A DNA stretch of 35,046 bases from positions 1 through 35,046 of the IMG/VR virus record IMGVR_UViG_3300044691_000578; one strand, 5' to 3'. Positions 13,512 to 20,403 of the stretch are shown piece by piece (the stretch's first letter is position 1; every line of letters begins with the position of its first letter). A program made the position numbers and the translations under genes. The DNA is from a virus. The notes under the pieces are model-generated. The model was not told the origin of the DNA. It ran no database searches and worked only from the letters and a program-made list of their open reading frames with translations.

Positions 13512-13876
13512 TGAATAAATTTGTGGGATATATTAAAGGCAATTCAGAAAAAAAAGTAGAAGAGCAAAAGAAAATATTAAAATTATATGTAAATGACACA
13601 GAAGGTGGATCTGACGAGCATGGATCTATATTCAAAGATTTAATAAAATCATTATGCATAGGTGATACTATAGTTGTAACCAGTCTTAAAATCATTTCTT
13701 ATGATGCCAGACAAATAATAGAATTTATAAGTACAGTGGAAGAGAATGGATTATATTTTATTTCTATTGAAGAATCTATAAATACTAGCATGGAAAAAGA
13801 TAGGAAATTTGCTGAATCTTGTATGATTTTAGCACCTTATAGCGTACAATCTACAGGAGCATATAAGAAGAAGTAA
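13511..13876 (+). CDS. Catalytically dead serine-recombinase-like protein
   Basis: This 121-residue protein follows the fold pattern of a serine recombinase catalytic domain: strand FVGYIKGN (compare IGYMRVS), GGSDEHGSIFKDLIKSL, then GDTIVVTSLKIISYDARQIIEFIS (compare DDILVVYALDRIARSVKHSAVIAEH), ENGLYFISIEESINTS (compare RGIGLKVI...VDVTT) and EKDRKFAESCMIL. Every catalytic position is changed: Arg7 to Lys9, Ser9 to Asn11, and the Asp-Arg-x-x-Arg set to Lys60, Ile61 and Tyr64. The E-helix and helix-turn-helix are missing. It cannot cut DNA by the known chemistry; it may bind or regulate the active recombinase at 9156-9770 or have another job. It is the last gene before a strong terminator. Confidence 0.65.
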   Translation: MNKFVGYIKGNSEKKVEEQKKILKLYVNDTEGGSDEHGSIFKDLIKSLCIGDTIVVTSLKIISYDARQIIEFISTVEENGLYFISIEESINTSMEKDRKFAESCMILAPYSVQSTGAYKKK

Positions 13877-13907
13877 AAGATTTTTCATCAAGATCTACCT
13901 AAAAATT

Positions 13908-13938
13908 AAGGCCTCCTTAAAAAAGAGGCCTTTTTTTT
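13908..13938. terminator. Bidirectional rho-independent terminator
   Basis: AAGGCCTC/GAGGCCTT (13908-13915 and 13925-13932) with a 9-base loop, followed by eight T's on the plus strand; on the minus strand the stem is followed by AATTTTT. It separates the rightward operon ending at 13876 from the leftward Bet operon ending at 13995. Confidence 0.92.
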
Positions 13939-13994
13939 ATTTATAAATTATGTTAAGTTCCATATCTCATGTTACTCCATAATATGATGTTATT

Positions 13995-14933
13995 TTAAGT
14001 AGCGGGATTTACAACGATTCCGCTATTTTCTTCAATCATTTGTTCTTTAAATTTAACAATCATTTTCATAGCATTACTAAAATCAGGGAAATTTTGTACA
14101 GCTTCCATAATTGCATTTTTCATTTTTGGATCTGATTTTATTTTAATGAATTCTTCAAGGTCTTCTTTTGTTTCCACATCTAATGCCTTACCGCAAATAA
14201 TAGGTAACATTATATTTGTAGTATTGGCTATTACGTCATTAACAATAAAATCATGAGCCCATTCATAATCTTTATTAGTTACATGCATAAGGATAGTAGT
14301 ATCTTCTGTTTCTTTTTTGGGAGTAATATTCACCATATCATTTGTATCAAAAGACTTGCCTTCCATTTCTTCAGATGTTACTTGATTGCCAATTAAATCT
14401 GGAAATGCTTTACGGAGTGCTTGAGCTTCAGAGCATTTAGCTAGTTGCCCATAAGCTCTTTTAATCCACATAGAATTTGGTGCTCCTGTTTTAGTTGAGG
14501 CAAAATTTTCCTTCCAGAACTCAGTGGCAGTATATTCAGCAACAGAATTATTGCCATCATTCATTCTTCTTTTTGCTGTAACTTTGCACCATTTAGGATA
14601 GGTAACTGATACTCCTGCGATATTTTCTGTAACATCTGGTCCAAATTCTGGTTCAGATATTCCAGCGCATAGCCCGCTTCTACTAGCTGTAATCCTGTAT
14701 AGACCCACACCAGGCATAATAACATCACGCCATACGCTATTACCCGAACTATCTTTTACTGGCATAGGTACTATATGTACTGGTTTAAGCATTGGATCTA
14801 ATTTTCTAGCATGACAATATTCTAGTACCATAACAATAGATTCATCTTTAGCACCCGGGTAAACACTATTTTTTAATGTATTCCATACTGCTGGTTCTGT
14901 ATTTGTTTTTGTAACTGTTAATTCTTTGCTCAT
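13995..14933 (-). CDS. bet: Bet/RecT-type single-strand annealing recombinase
   Basis: This 312-residue protein is a phage recombination protein of the lambda Bet family. It shows the family core: a helical start, EYCHARKLDPMLKPVHIVPM (about 43-62), MPGVGLYRITASRSG (about 75-89), PKWCKVTAKRR, and the helix W-x-K-R-A-Y-G-Q-L-A-K-C-S-E-A-Q-A-L-R-K-A-F-P (about 151-172). Bet coats ssDNA and anneals complementary strands for phage recombination and replication. The C-terminal 100 residues are variable and helical. An AGGAG lies 6 bases before ATG. No exonuclease gene is adjacent, although a VRR-NUC nuclease lies at 20404-20787. It is transcribed with the small gene at 14935-15159. Confidence 0.88.
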   Translation of the reverse strand: MSKELTVTKTNTEPAVWNTLKNSVYPGAKDESIVMVLEYCHARKLDPMLKPVHIVPMPVKDSSGNSVWRDVIMPGVGLYRITASRSGLCAGISEPEFGPDVTENIAGVSVTYPKWCKVTAKRRMNDGNNSVAEYTATEFWKENFASTKTGAPNSMWIKRAYGQLAKCSEAQALRKAFPDLIGNQVTSEEMEGKSFDTNDMVNITPKKETEDTTILMHVTNKDYEWAHDFIVNDVIANTTNIMLPIICGKALDVETKEDLEEFIKIKSDPKMKNAIMEAVQNFPDFSNAMKMIVKFKEQMIEENSGIVVNPAT

Positions 14934-14934
14934 A

Positions 14935-15159
14935 CTATGCTCCTCTAAATCTATTATTTAATGAAAATTCACTTAAGCTATTACTATATAATAGGTAATA
15001 ATTTATATCTATTTTGTTATTTTTAAATGCGCGAATTATATCATCTCTTGTATCTTGTAGCTGATACATAAAATCTACAACCTTTGTATCTTCAGCATGA
15101 TAGGCATCTTGTAATTTATCAATCATCCCATTTATTTTATTTATAATATTATAGTTCAT
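14935..15159 (-). CDS. Small helical protein upstream of bet
   Basis: This 74-residue protein is the first gene of the minus Bet operon, with GGAG 7 bases before ATG. The first 55 residues form charged helices; the end is Asn/Ser-rich. It ends one base before the Bet start, so the two are coupled. I do not recognise it; an accessory role in recombination or early control is only a guess. Confidence 0.55.
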   Translation of the reverse strand: MNYNIINKINGMIDKLQDAYHAEDTKVVDFMYQLQDTRDDIIRAFKNNKIDINYYLLYSNSLSEFSLNNRFRGA

Positions 15160-15202
15160 ATTTTATCTCCATATTATGTATTAACTATGTGCCCATGTAA
15201 TT

Positions 15203-15231
15203 ACTATAAGATATGTTTTCACTATTGTCAA
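15203..15231 (-). promoter_or_regulatory. Sigma70 promoter of the bet operon
   Basis: On the minus strand: perfect TTGACA (15231-15226), a 17-base spacer and TATAGT (15208-15203), about 45 bases upstream of the first start at 15159. Its -35 lies in the left arm of the inverted repeat at 15227-15246. Confidence 0.8.
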
Positions 15232-15246
15232 TAATAAAATATTGAC
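15227..15246. promoter_or_regulatory. Inverted-repeat operator between divergent promoters
   Basis: GTCAATA/TATTGAC (15227-15233 and 15240-15246), a perfect 7-bp inverted repeat with a 6-base gap. Each arm contains most of the -35 box of one of the two divergent promoters, so one bound protein could block both. The ribbon-helix-helix gene at 15302 is the natural candidate. Confidence 0.55.
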
Positions 15247-15268
15247 TTGCTATAAAATAATGTATAAC
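15242..15268 (+). promoter_or_regulatory. Probable promoter of the RHH operon
   Basis: TTGACT (15242-15247) and TATAAC (15263-15268) with a short 15-base spacer, the -10 preceded by TG. The short spacer suggests a weaker promoter than the divergent one. It is 34 bases upstream of the ATG at 15302. Confidence 0.5.
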
Positions 15269-15301
15269 CTATATTTGTAACTTAAATTTAAAGGGAGTGA
15301 T

Positions 15302-15481
15302 ATGCATTTATATACAAAAACTTATAACTTTGCGGATGATCAATGGATTAAGCTAAAGAGGCTTGCTGCTATTAATGGTACTAGCAGCGTAGCTAAATAT
15401 TTAGATAAGATTGTAGAAACACATATTAATAATAATTATCAGGCTAAATATGATATTTTATTTAACAAAGAGGATCAATAA
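15302..15481 (+). CDS. Ribbon-helix-helix (Arc/CopG-like) regulator
   Basis: This 59-residue protein has AAAGGGAG 5 bases before ATG. A short beta strand (HLYTKTYNF) leads into helix A (ADDQWIKLKRLAAING), a turn with TSS, and helix B (SVAKYLDKIVETHI). This is the size and order of Arc/MetJ/CopG-type repressors, which dimerise and insert the paired strand into the DNA major groove at inverted repeats. The gene is next to the divergent promoters with the 15227-15246 repeat and is probably autoregulated. Its stop overlaps the next ATG. It is the only repressor-like protein in this early region. Confidence 0.6.
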   Translation: MHLYTKTYNFADDQWIKLKRLAAINGTSSVAKYLDKIVETHINNNYQAKYDILFNKEDQ

Positions 15482-15846
15482 TGAAAAAGAATTTTATAGA
15501 AAAGCACCGAGATGAAGTTGGCAGAGTAAATGAATCTATTTTTTCTTTAATTATGGATTTTGTGGATGAAAAAACAGAAAATGACAAACTTAAAGATGTA
15601 GAAGTTAGAGCTTTGGTTAATTGCTTATTAGATAATGTATTTTATTCTACTATGGATCAGATATATGGAAAATATGCTGAAATTAATCCTAATTTTGCTA
15701 GAGGCTTTGATAAATATATAAAAGAAGAAGCAAGTCTCGAAGATTTAGCAGATAGTTACAAAGATGGTGACTATATACCTTTAGTACATTTATATTTATG
15801 TATGCCAAGAATAATGAAAGACATAAAGGATAAAAAATGCAATTAA
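15481..15846 (+). CDS. Helical protein, unknown function
   Basis: This 121-residue protein is all-helical and acidic, with no membrane segment, signal or known motif. It is coupled to the RHH gene by a one-base overlap and to the next gene by a 10-base overlap. It is part of the early rightward operon. I do not recognise it. Confidence 0.6.
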   Translation: MKKNFIEKHRDEVGRVNESIFSLIMDFVDEKTENDKLKDVEVRALVNCLLDNVFYSTMDQIYGKYAEINPNFARGFDKYIKEEASLEDLADSYKDGDYIPLVHLYLCMPRIMKDIKDKKCN

Positions 15847-16076
15847 CTTATAATAATTTAGTAGATTTAAAGAGTAAAGCGCGTGACGCTAGTTTAGATT
15901 GGAAAAAATATGATAATAATTCAGATAGAATAAAAGCTATGACTAGATATATAGATTTCTTCAATGACTTTAGAGATGAAGCATTGGATCGAGAAATAGA
16001 CATGTTAACTATGGATGATTTTATTGTATCTTATGACACATTACGGGAATTAACAATGATGGAGTTTTCTGAATAA
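15837..16076 (+). CDS. Small acidic helical protein
   Basis: This 79-residue protein is all-helical, rich in Asp and Met, and starts inside the end of the previous gene. It has no recognised family. It is followed six bases after its stop by a small membrane protein. Confidence 0.55.
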   Translation: MQLTYNNLVDLKSKARDASLDWKKYDNNSDRIKAMTRYIDFFNDFRDEALDREIDMLTMDDFIVSYDTLRELTMMEFSE

Positions 16077-16082
16077 AAAGAT

Positions 16083-16280
16083 ATGGCCTACGGAAATAGA
16101 CCATATATATCAAAGCAAATTAAGATTAACAAAATGAAAAGAAAAAAACAACAAAATATTCCATGTCTTAATGCAATTTTATTGGTCATTTATTTTATTA
16201 TATCATCATTACTTGCAGTATATATGGAAGGCGCGGTTGAAAAGGCTTATAGTACTAAACCAATTTATAGACCTGATTGA
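16083..16280 (+). CDS. Small single-pass membrane protein
   Basis: This 65-residue protein has a basic N-terminal half (KQIKINKMKRKKQQN), one transmembrane segment (about 29-46, LNAILLVIYFIISSLLAVY) and a short polar tail. The basic side should stay in the cytoplasm. It is the last gene of the RHH operon. The function is not known. Confidence 0.55.
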   Translation: MAYGNRPYISKQIKINKMKRKKQQNIPCLNAILLVIYFIISSLLAVYMEGAVEKAYSTKPIYRPD

Positions 16281-16292
16281 AGTAGGAATATT

Positions 16293-16349
16293 GCGCCTGC
16301 TAAATATTATAACCGTATGTTTGTAAATACTAAGTAAGATAGCAGGCGC
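16293..16349. repeat. GC-rich inverted repeat between convergent genes
   Basis: GCGCCTGCTA/TAGCAGGCGC (16293-16302 and 16340-16349), a perfect 10-bp stem enclosing 37 bases that contain a second small stem (GTAT/ATAC). It is strongly GC-rich in AT-rich surroundings. It lies between the ends of the rightward RHH operon and the leftward dnaB-like gene. No T-tract follows on either strand, so it is not a standard terminator. Confidence 0.75.
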
Positions 16350-16393
16350 TCAGGTAATATATATTATAGAAAACAGAGAATCAAGATAAGATG

Positions 16394-17890
16394 TTATTTC
16401 CCTATGGGACTAAACTTATTTTCATCATCTAAATTACTAAATTTTGTTAATGTGGCTTCGAAGTGTAAATTTACATTTCCTGTGGCGCCACTTCTATGTT
16501 TAGCAATAATAATTTCTGCTTTGCCATGGACATTTTCCATTTTACTTTGCCATTTGGTAATATCATCTTGTTTGTCTTCTTGAGGCTTAGATAGATAATA
16601 TTCTTCTCTGTAGATAAACATAACAATATCGGCATCTTGTTCTATAGATCCAGATTCTCTAAGATCTGAAAGAAGCGGTCTTTTATCTATTCTTGTTTCA
16701 ACTGCCCTAGATAATTGAGAAAGTGCTATAATAGGAATATCGAGTTCTTTAGCGATCGCTTTTAATCCTTGAGTTATTTCTGTTATCTCGTGTACTTTAT
16801 TTGATTCACTGATTTTTGTTGTTCCTTTAAGCAATTGAAGGTAATCAATAAATAAAATAGCAAGGTTATGTTTTTTCTTGGCTCTGCGTGCCTTTGTTCT
16901 AATAGATGCTATAGTTAGTGCTGGCATATCATTTGCCAATATGTCTAACTGTTCTAGTTTTTTTGTTGCTAGGAATATTTTTCTAAATTCATCATCTCCG
17001 ATGTTACCAGATCGCATGTCTGTAGTTTTTATACCAGCCTTTATTGAAATCATTCTAGCATTTAATTGATCGCTGGACATCTCAAGAGAAAATATACCAG
17101 CCTTTGGAATATTTCTTATATCATCTGGAAATTCTTTTAGGTGATTTTCTCTAAGGGTAGCGGCGGTATTCATGGCAAGATTTATAGCAAGGGCTGTTTT
17201 ACCCATGGCTGGCCTGGCGGCTAGTATCACAAGATCAGAGTTCTGAAACCCGCCCAATATCTTATCTAAATCCTTGTAGCCAGTAGATATGCCGTTTACC
17301 TTACCCTTATTCTTAAAGGCCAGCTCTATGTTTTTTATGGTTCCGCTAAGTGATGATCTACCTAGTTCTTGGTTAATATTATGGGATTTACTAGACAGAT
17401 TAAATAGCTTTTGCTCGGCAAGTTCGATTTGTTTATCTGCGCTGCATTCTATTTCCATGCCATAAGCATCATTTGTAATTTCAGAGCTGATGATTATAAG
17501 ATGTCTCCTTATAGCTAGGTCACATATAATCTCGCCATATTCTTTGACATTTATTATAGTAGCGCCAAAAGATGCCAGGCTTACAAGATAGTCTTTAGCA
17601 TTATATTTACTAAGCAATTCGTTTTTATCGAAGTGATTCTTAAGTGTAACGATATTGGCGCTAAGGCCCTTGTTATTATATAGCAATATAGTTTCGTAGA
17701 TTTGCGCATGTATCGGCTCATAAAAATGTTCTGGCCTTAGAAAGTCATTTACAAGCCCCAGGTAATTATTATTGGTTAGAAGAGACCCAAGTAACATTTG
17801 TTCTATTAATATATTATGAGGAACTACCTTGATGTCTTGTTTTTCTTTTGTGGCTATAAGGAGAGAAAATGGATCAGGTTTATTTTGCAT
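16394..17890 (-). CDS. dnaB: Replicative DNA helicase, DnaB type
   Basis: This 498-residue protein is full length for DnaB. The N-terminal helical domain (about 22-165) begins PHNILIEQMLLGSLL, and the RecA-like domain starts at GISTGYKDLDKILGGF (about 200-215). Walker A is ARPAMGKT (225-232), the catalytic Glu270 sits in FSLEM, Walker B is AILFID (344-349), followed by DYLQLL, and near the C-terminus is IIAKHRSGATG with the arginine finger region. It unwinds DNA as a hexamer at the fork. It resembles a bacterial alphaproteobacterial helicase more than T7-type primase-helicases; no primase domain is fused. It diverges from the putative initiator at 18055. AGGAT precedes ATG. Confidence 0.95.
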   Translation of the reverse strand: MQNKPDPFSLLIATKEKQDIKVVPHNILIEQMLLGSLLTNNNYLGLVNDFLRPEHFYEPIHAQIYETILLYNNKGLSANIVTLKNHFDKNELLSKYNAKDYLVSLASFGATIINVKEYGEIICDLAIRRHLIIISSEITNDAYGMEIECSADKQIELAEQKLFNLSSKSHNINQELGRSSLSGTIKNIELAFKNKGKVNGISTGYKDLDKILGGFQNSDLVILAARPAMGKTALAINLAMNTAATLRENHLKEFPDDIRNIPKAGIFSLEMSSDQLNARMISIKAGIKTTDMRSGNIGDDEFRKIFLATKKLEQLDILANDMPALTIASIRTKARRAKKKHNLAILFIDYLQLLKGTTKISESNKVHEITEITQGLKAIAKELDIPIIALSQLSRAVETRIDKRPLLSDLRESGSIEQDADIVMFIYREEYYLSKPQEDKQDDITKWQSKMENVHGKAEIIIAKHRSGATGNVNLHFEATLTKFSNLDDENKFSPIGK

Positions 17891-17986
17891 ATATATCCTA
17901 AAAGTAAGTTCAGACGCTATAATAGAATATATAGAAAAAGAAAATATTTAAAGAATATAAAAAAACGCTTTGCTTTTAGGAAAGTA

Positions 17987-18046
17987 GGGTGTTAAAGTTT
18001 AAAAATTAGTTTGGCTCGGCAGTCAAAACAAAAAACCCAAACACCC
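17987..18046 (+). promoter_or_regulatory. Long-range inverted repeat in initiator leader
   Basis: GGGTGTT (17987-17993) pairs with AACACCC (18040-18046), and after a 3x3 internal loop GTTT (17997-18000) pairs with AAAC (18033-18036). The right arm ends 8 bases before the ATG at 18055, over the ribosome-binding position, so folding could limit translation. The region 17891-18054 between the divergent helicase and initiator genes is also a candidate replication origin; no clear iterons were seen. Confidence 0.45.
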
Positions 18047-18054
18047 GGTACTCA

Positions 18055-18996
18055 ATGATTAAATTATCTGAAAACTTACTTCCAGTCAACACTAAATCAA
18101 CAAAAGATTTAACAAAGCCCCCAGAAAATAAAGGTCTTGCTACTGAAGGTAGAACCGATCTCCGCAAAACTCATCTATTGGTAGAATCTTTTAGAAAAAA
18201 ACATGATTTAACCAAAAAACAACTCTGCATTCTTATTAATAATGTTAGTCTTTATTATTCAAGAGAAGAAAAAAAACGTAACGACACGATCATAGGAGTA
18301 CCTATAGGAAGAATTGCCGCTATGTCTGGATGTAGATCCAAGAGAACAGTTGACGAGGCGTTAAAAGATACAAGATTTTATCGCGTTGAGTCTGGGAAAG
18401 ATTCTCATAATACAAACAAAATCACCCTTCAAAGGCAAGCATTTAGCCTGTTTCAAGAGTTATCCACCATTTTGGGGGATAAGGCTGTTGGTTACTTTAA
18501 AGCTTATTACAAAAAATTGCGCACGTATATACCTAAAGGTATAATATATAACATATATCATAAAAACTTTGTTTTAAAAAATTATATAGTTGAGTTAGAA
18601 ATAGAAAAGATTGTCTGTAAAGATCTAGATATACCTAAAAAAACATTCAGACACTGTTTGAGCAAGTTTGATTTTGTAAAGGCAGGTAATAAATTCTCCA
18701 AAACAATACTTGAATCGGTAATCAATTGGATAAAGAAACTTATAAGGCTTGGAAAAATCAAAACCACTACTCAGAAACGTGAGGATTACTTGATAAAAAA
18801 AATAGAACAATTTGAATTTGATGAGGAAGAATATAATAACATAAGGATAGAGACCAATTGTGACAATATGCATCCACATATAGAGAGAGCTAAAGTATTT
18901 ATTTTAGAAAACAAATTATTTTATAAAGATCTTAAAAAGGCATTACATGATATCTCAATTAAACTTGGAACAAGATATATACGTAGGTATGGATGA
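18055..18996 (+). CDS. Putative replication initiator / helicase loader
   Basis: This 313-residue basic protein has a helix-turn-helix or winged-helix at about residues 80-125 (VPIGRIAAMSGCRSKRTVDEAL, then a wing NTNKITL), after a helical KKHDLTKKQLCILINNVSLYY segment. The rest is Lys-rich and helical. It diverges from the DnaB helicase, the place held by lambda O or P22 gp18-type initiators or DnaD/DnaC-like loaders. No AAA+ Walker motif is present, so an initiator is more likely than a DnaC-type ATPase loader. No strong ribosome site precedes the ATG. The identification rests on the DNA-binding motif and position. Confidence 0.5.
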   Translation: MIKLSENLLPVNTKSTKDLTKPPENKGLATEGRTDLRKTHLLVESFRKKHDLTKKQLCILINNVSLYYSREEKKRNDTIIGVPIGRIAAMSGCRSKRTVDEALKDTRFYRVESGKDSHNTNKITLQRQAFSLFQELSTILGDKAVGYFKAYYKKLRTYIPKGIIYNIYHKNFVLKNYIVELEIEKIVCKDLDIPKKTFRHCLSKFDFVKAGNKFSKTILESVINWIKKLIRLGKIKTTTQKREDYLIKKIEQFEFDEEEYNNIRIETNCDNMHPHIERAKVFILENKLFYKDLKKALHDISIKLGTRYIRRYG

Positions 18997-19111
18997 TTTT
19001 AGAGTCTATCAAATGTTACATCTTCGTGATATTATGCCAAATCTGATATTTAAAATACACATGGCTAAGATGGATAATGATAGGAAGAGAAATGACAATA
19101 GTACAATATAG
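18989..19111 (+). CDS. Short protein, 40 residues
   Basis: This frame overlaps the end of the initiator gene by 8 bases and the next gene by 20 bases. It encodes a helical, Met-rich protein with a charged end. It has the spacing of the compact operon, but it is short and I do not recognise it, so it is a tentative call. Confidence 0.35.
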   Translation: MDDFRVYQMLHLRDIMPNLIFKIHMAKMDNDRKRNDNSTI

Positions 19112-19253
19112 AAACAAACGTAGTACCACAAGACGTATGCCATTGCCCACAGAGCTTATAAAACTTGAACTTGAGGCATTTCGGAGGCTGGATAAAGAGT
19201 TGTTATCAGTGGAAGATTTTCAACCTAAAATTGAAATACAGGAGTCTAAATAA
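19092..19253 (+). CDS. Short arginine-rich protein, 53 residues
   Basis: ATG follows AGGAAGAG closely. The first 16 residues are very basic (YRNKRSTTRRM), followed by a helix (TELIKLELEAFRRLDKEL). The stop overlaps the next ATG by one base. The basic end suggests nucleic-acid binding. No family was recognised. Confidence 0.5.
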   Translation: MTIVQYRNKRSTTRRMPLPTELIKLELEAFRRLDKELLSVEDFQPKIEIQESK

Positions 19254-19513
19254 TGTTTCACGAAGAATATGGAAAGGAATGCGAATTTTATATATCTAAG
19301 GCCGATGGATCTGAAAAGGAAATCTATAAAAGAATAAGAGCCGATGGTTTAGGATTGTTTATTATGAATGATTTATTGGCTTATCTATTAAAATATAAAT
19401 ATGAATCTGATAGATGTATAGTATTTGATAAAATATACGGAAAATGGGGCACAGATGGTTTAAAACAGATAGAAAATCTATATGGGATTAAAATAAGTCT
19501 TTCATATATATAA
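19253..19513 (+). CDS. Small protein, unknown function
   Basis: This 86-residue protein is coupled to the previous gene (TAATG). It has a mixed alpha/beta pattern with many Tyr and Gly (KADGSEKEIYKRIRADGLG; FDKIYGKWGTDGLKQIENLYG). No known motif is visible. It is the last gene of the initiator operon; the next genes run in the opposite direction, with a T-run at 19571-19577 between them. Confidence 0.5.
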   Translation: MFHEEYGKECEFYISKADGSEKEIYKRIRADGLGLFIMNDLLAYLLKYKYESDRCIVFDKIYGKWGTDGLKQIENLYGIKISLSYI

Positions 19514-19585
19514 ATCCTTCGTATAAACAGGTCATTAGAAGAATGAAACATGCTATATATGCTGGTAGTGTTTTTTTATACTTCA

Positions 19586-19777
19586 TTATATCTTATCTCT
19601 CATATAGCTCTCTTGTTCTATTCTCCATTCTTTGCAAGTATAACCATCCTCATTTGGAATACAATCATCACCATCCTCACAAGGACATATGAAAGGCATG
19701 GCATCTAATTTTGGAATAGGATACTTTGCTAGAATATCCTGTCTATACTGCAGATAACCTTTATATAAATCTACCAT
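19586..19777 (-). CDS. Small cysteine-containing protein
   Basis: This 63-residue protein starts at ATG 19777; a TTG at 19783 is an alternative. Four cysteines lie in CPCEDGDDC and, nine residues later, YTC, which could bind a metal or form disulphides. It is the last gene of a three-gene minus operon. I do not recognise it. Confidence 0.5.
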   Translation of the reverse strand: MVDLYKGYLQYRQDILAKYPIPKLDAMPFICPCEDGDDCIPNEDGYTCKEWRIEQESYMRDKI

Positions 19778-19779
19778 CT

Positions 19780-20100
19780 TCAATATCCAAAAAATTGTTT
19801 AAAAAAAGAAATTATTTTGTCTTTAGTGGATGGAGTTCTAAAAAAGCCATAATACGTCTCGATACATATTAAAACCCATTCTTTATGAGAATATTTTTCT
19901 TTAATAGTTTTATATATATTAATTTCATTTATCGTTTCCTCAAGTCTAATATAATTAATATTACGATCTGATAATATTGCTTCTATTTTTGGTAATATTG
20001 TTCCAATATATTCTCCTGAAATAGGCGATCTTACTATTTTGCAGATGAGACTAGGATCATTATCTATTATTATTAACTTAAATTTAAAATGATATGGCAT
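19780..20100 (-). CDS. Small alpha/beta protein, unknown function
   Basis: This 106-residue protein starts with KFKLIIIDNDPSLICKIVR, continues with GTILPKIEAILSDRNINYIRL and WVLICIETYYGFF, and ends in a basic aromatic helix. The alternating strand-helix order suggests a compact alpha/beta fold. No catalytic motif was recognised. It has a GGGAAG ribosome site and lies in the minus operon begun at 20268. Confidence 0.5.
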   Translation of the reverse strand: MPYHFKFKLIIIDNDPSLICKIVRSPISGEYIGTILPKIEAILSDRNINYIRLEETINEINIYKTIKEKYSHKEWVLICIETYYGFFRTPSTKDKIISFFKQFFGY

Positions 20101-20139
20101 CTTTACTTCCCTTGGTTTTATAATCTTTATCTATATAGA

Positions 20140-20268
20140 TCATTCATCTGCAAGCTCTATCATCTCGAGTTTTATTTTAATTTCCCAATATCTTTGTATT
20201 GCTTCATTCATTGCAAATTCAGCAACTTCCATTTTGTGATGTAATAACTCTAGTTCTTCAGTTTTCAT
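20140..20268 (-). CDS. Short helical protein, 42 residues
   Basis: This frame has GGAG 6 bases before ATG and lies 30 bases downstream of a good promoter (20298-20326), so it is the first gene of the minus operon. The sequence is one long acidic amphipathic helix (MKTEELELLHHKMEVAEFAM and onward). The function is not known. Confidence 0.5.
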   Translation of the reverse strand: MKTEELELLHHKMEVAEFAMNEAIQRYWEIKIKLEMIELADE

Positions 20269-20297
20269 CAATATCTCCATTTGTTAGTTGTAAGATC

Positions 20298-20326
20298 AAT
20301 ATAACACCACTAGATATAGCTGTCAA
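20298..20326 (-). promoter_or_regulatory. Sigma70 promoter of minus small-gene operon
   Basis: On the minus strand: perfect TTGACA (20326-20321), a 17-base spacer and TATATT (20303-20298), 30 bases upstream of the ATG at 20268. Confidence 0.75.
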
Positions 20327-20403
20327 TATAAAAAAAGGCTTTACTACGAAAAAAGGTGAACATTCAAGCTATTTAAATATATATCGAATGTTTATGTTAT
20401 TTA

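Noticed and set aside
19514-19585. Terminator at the T-run 19571-19577
   Set aside because: The run of seven T's is preceded only by a weak 5-bp stem (AAACA/TGTTT). It may end the initiator operon, but the evidence is too thin to list as a feature.
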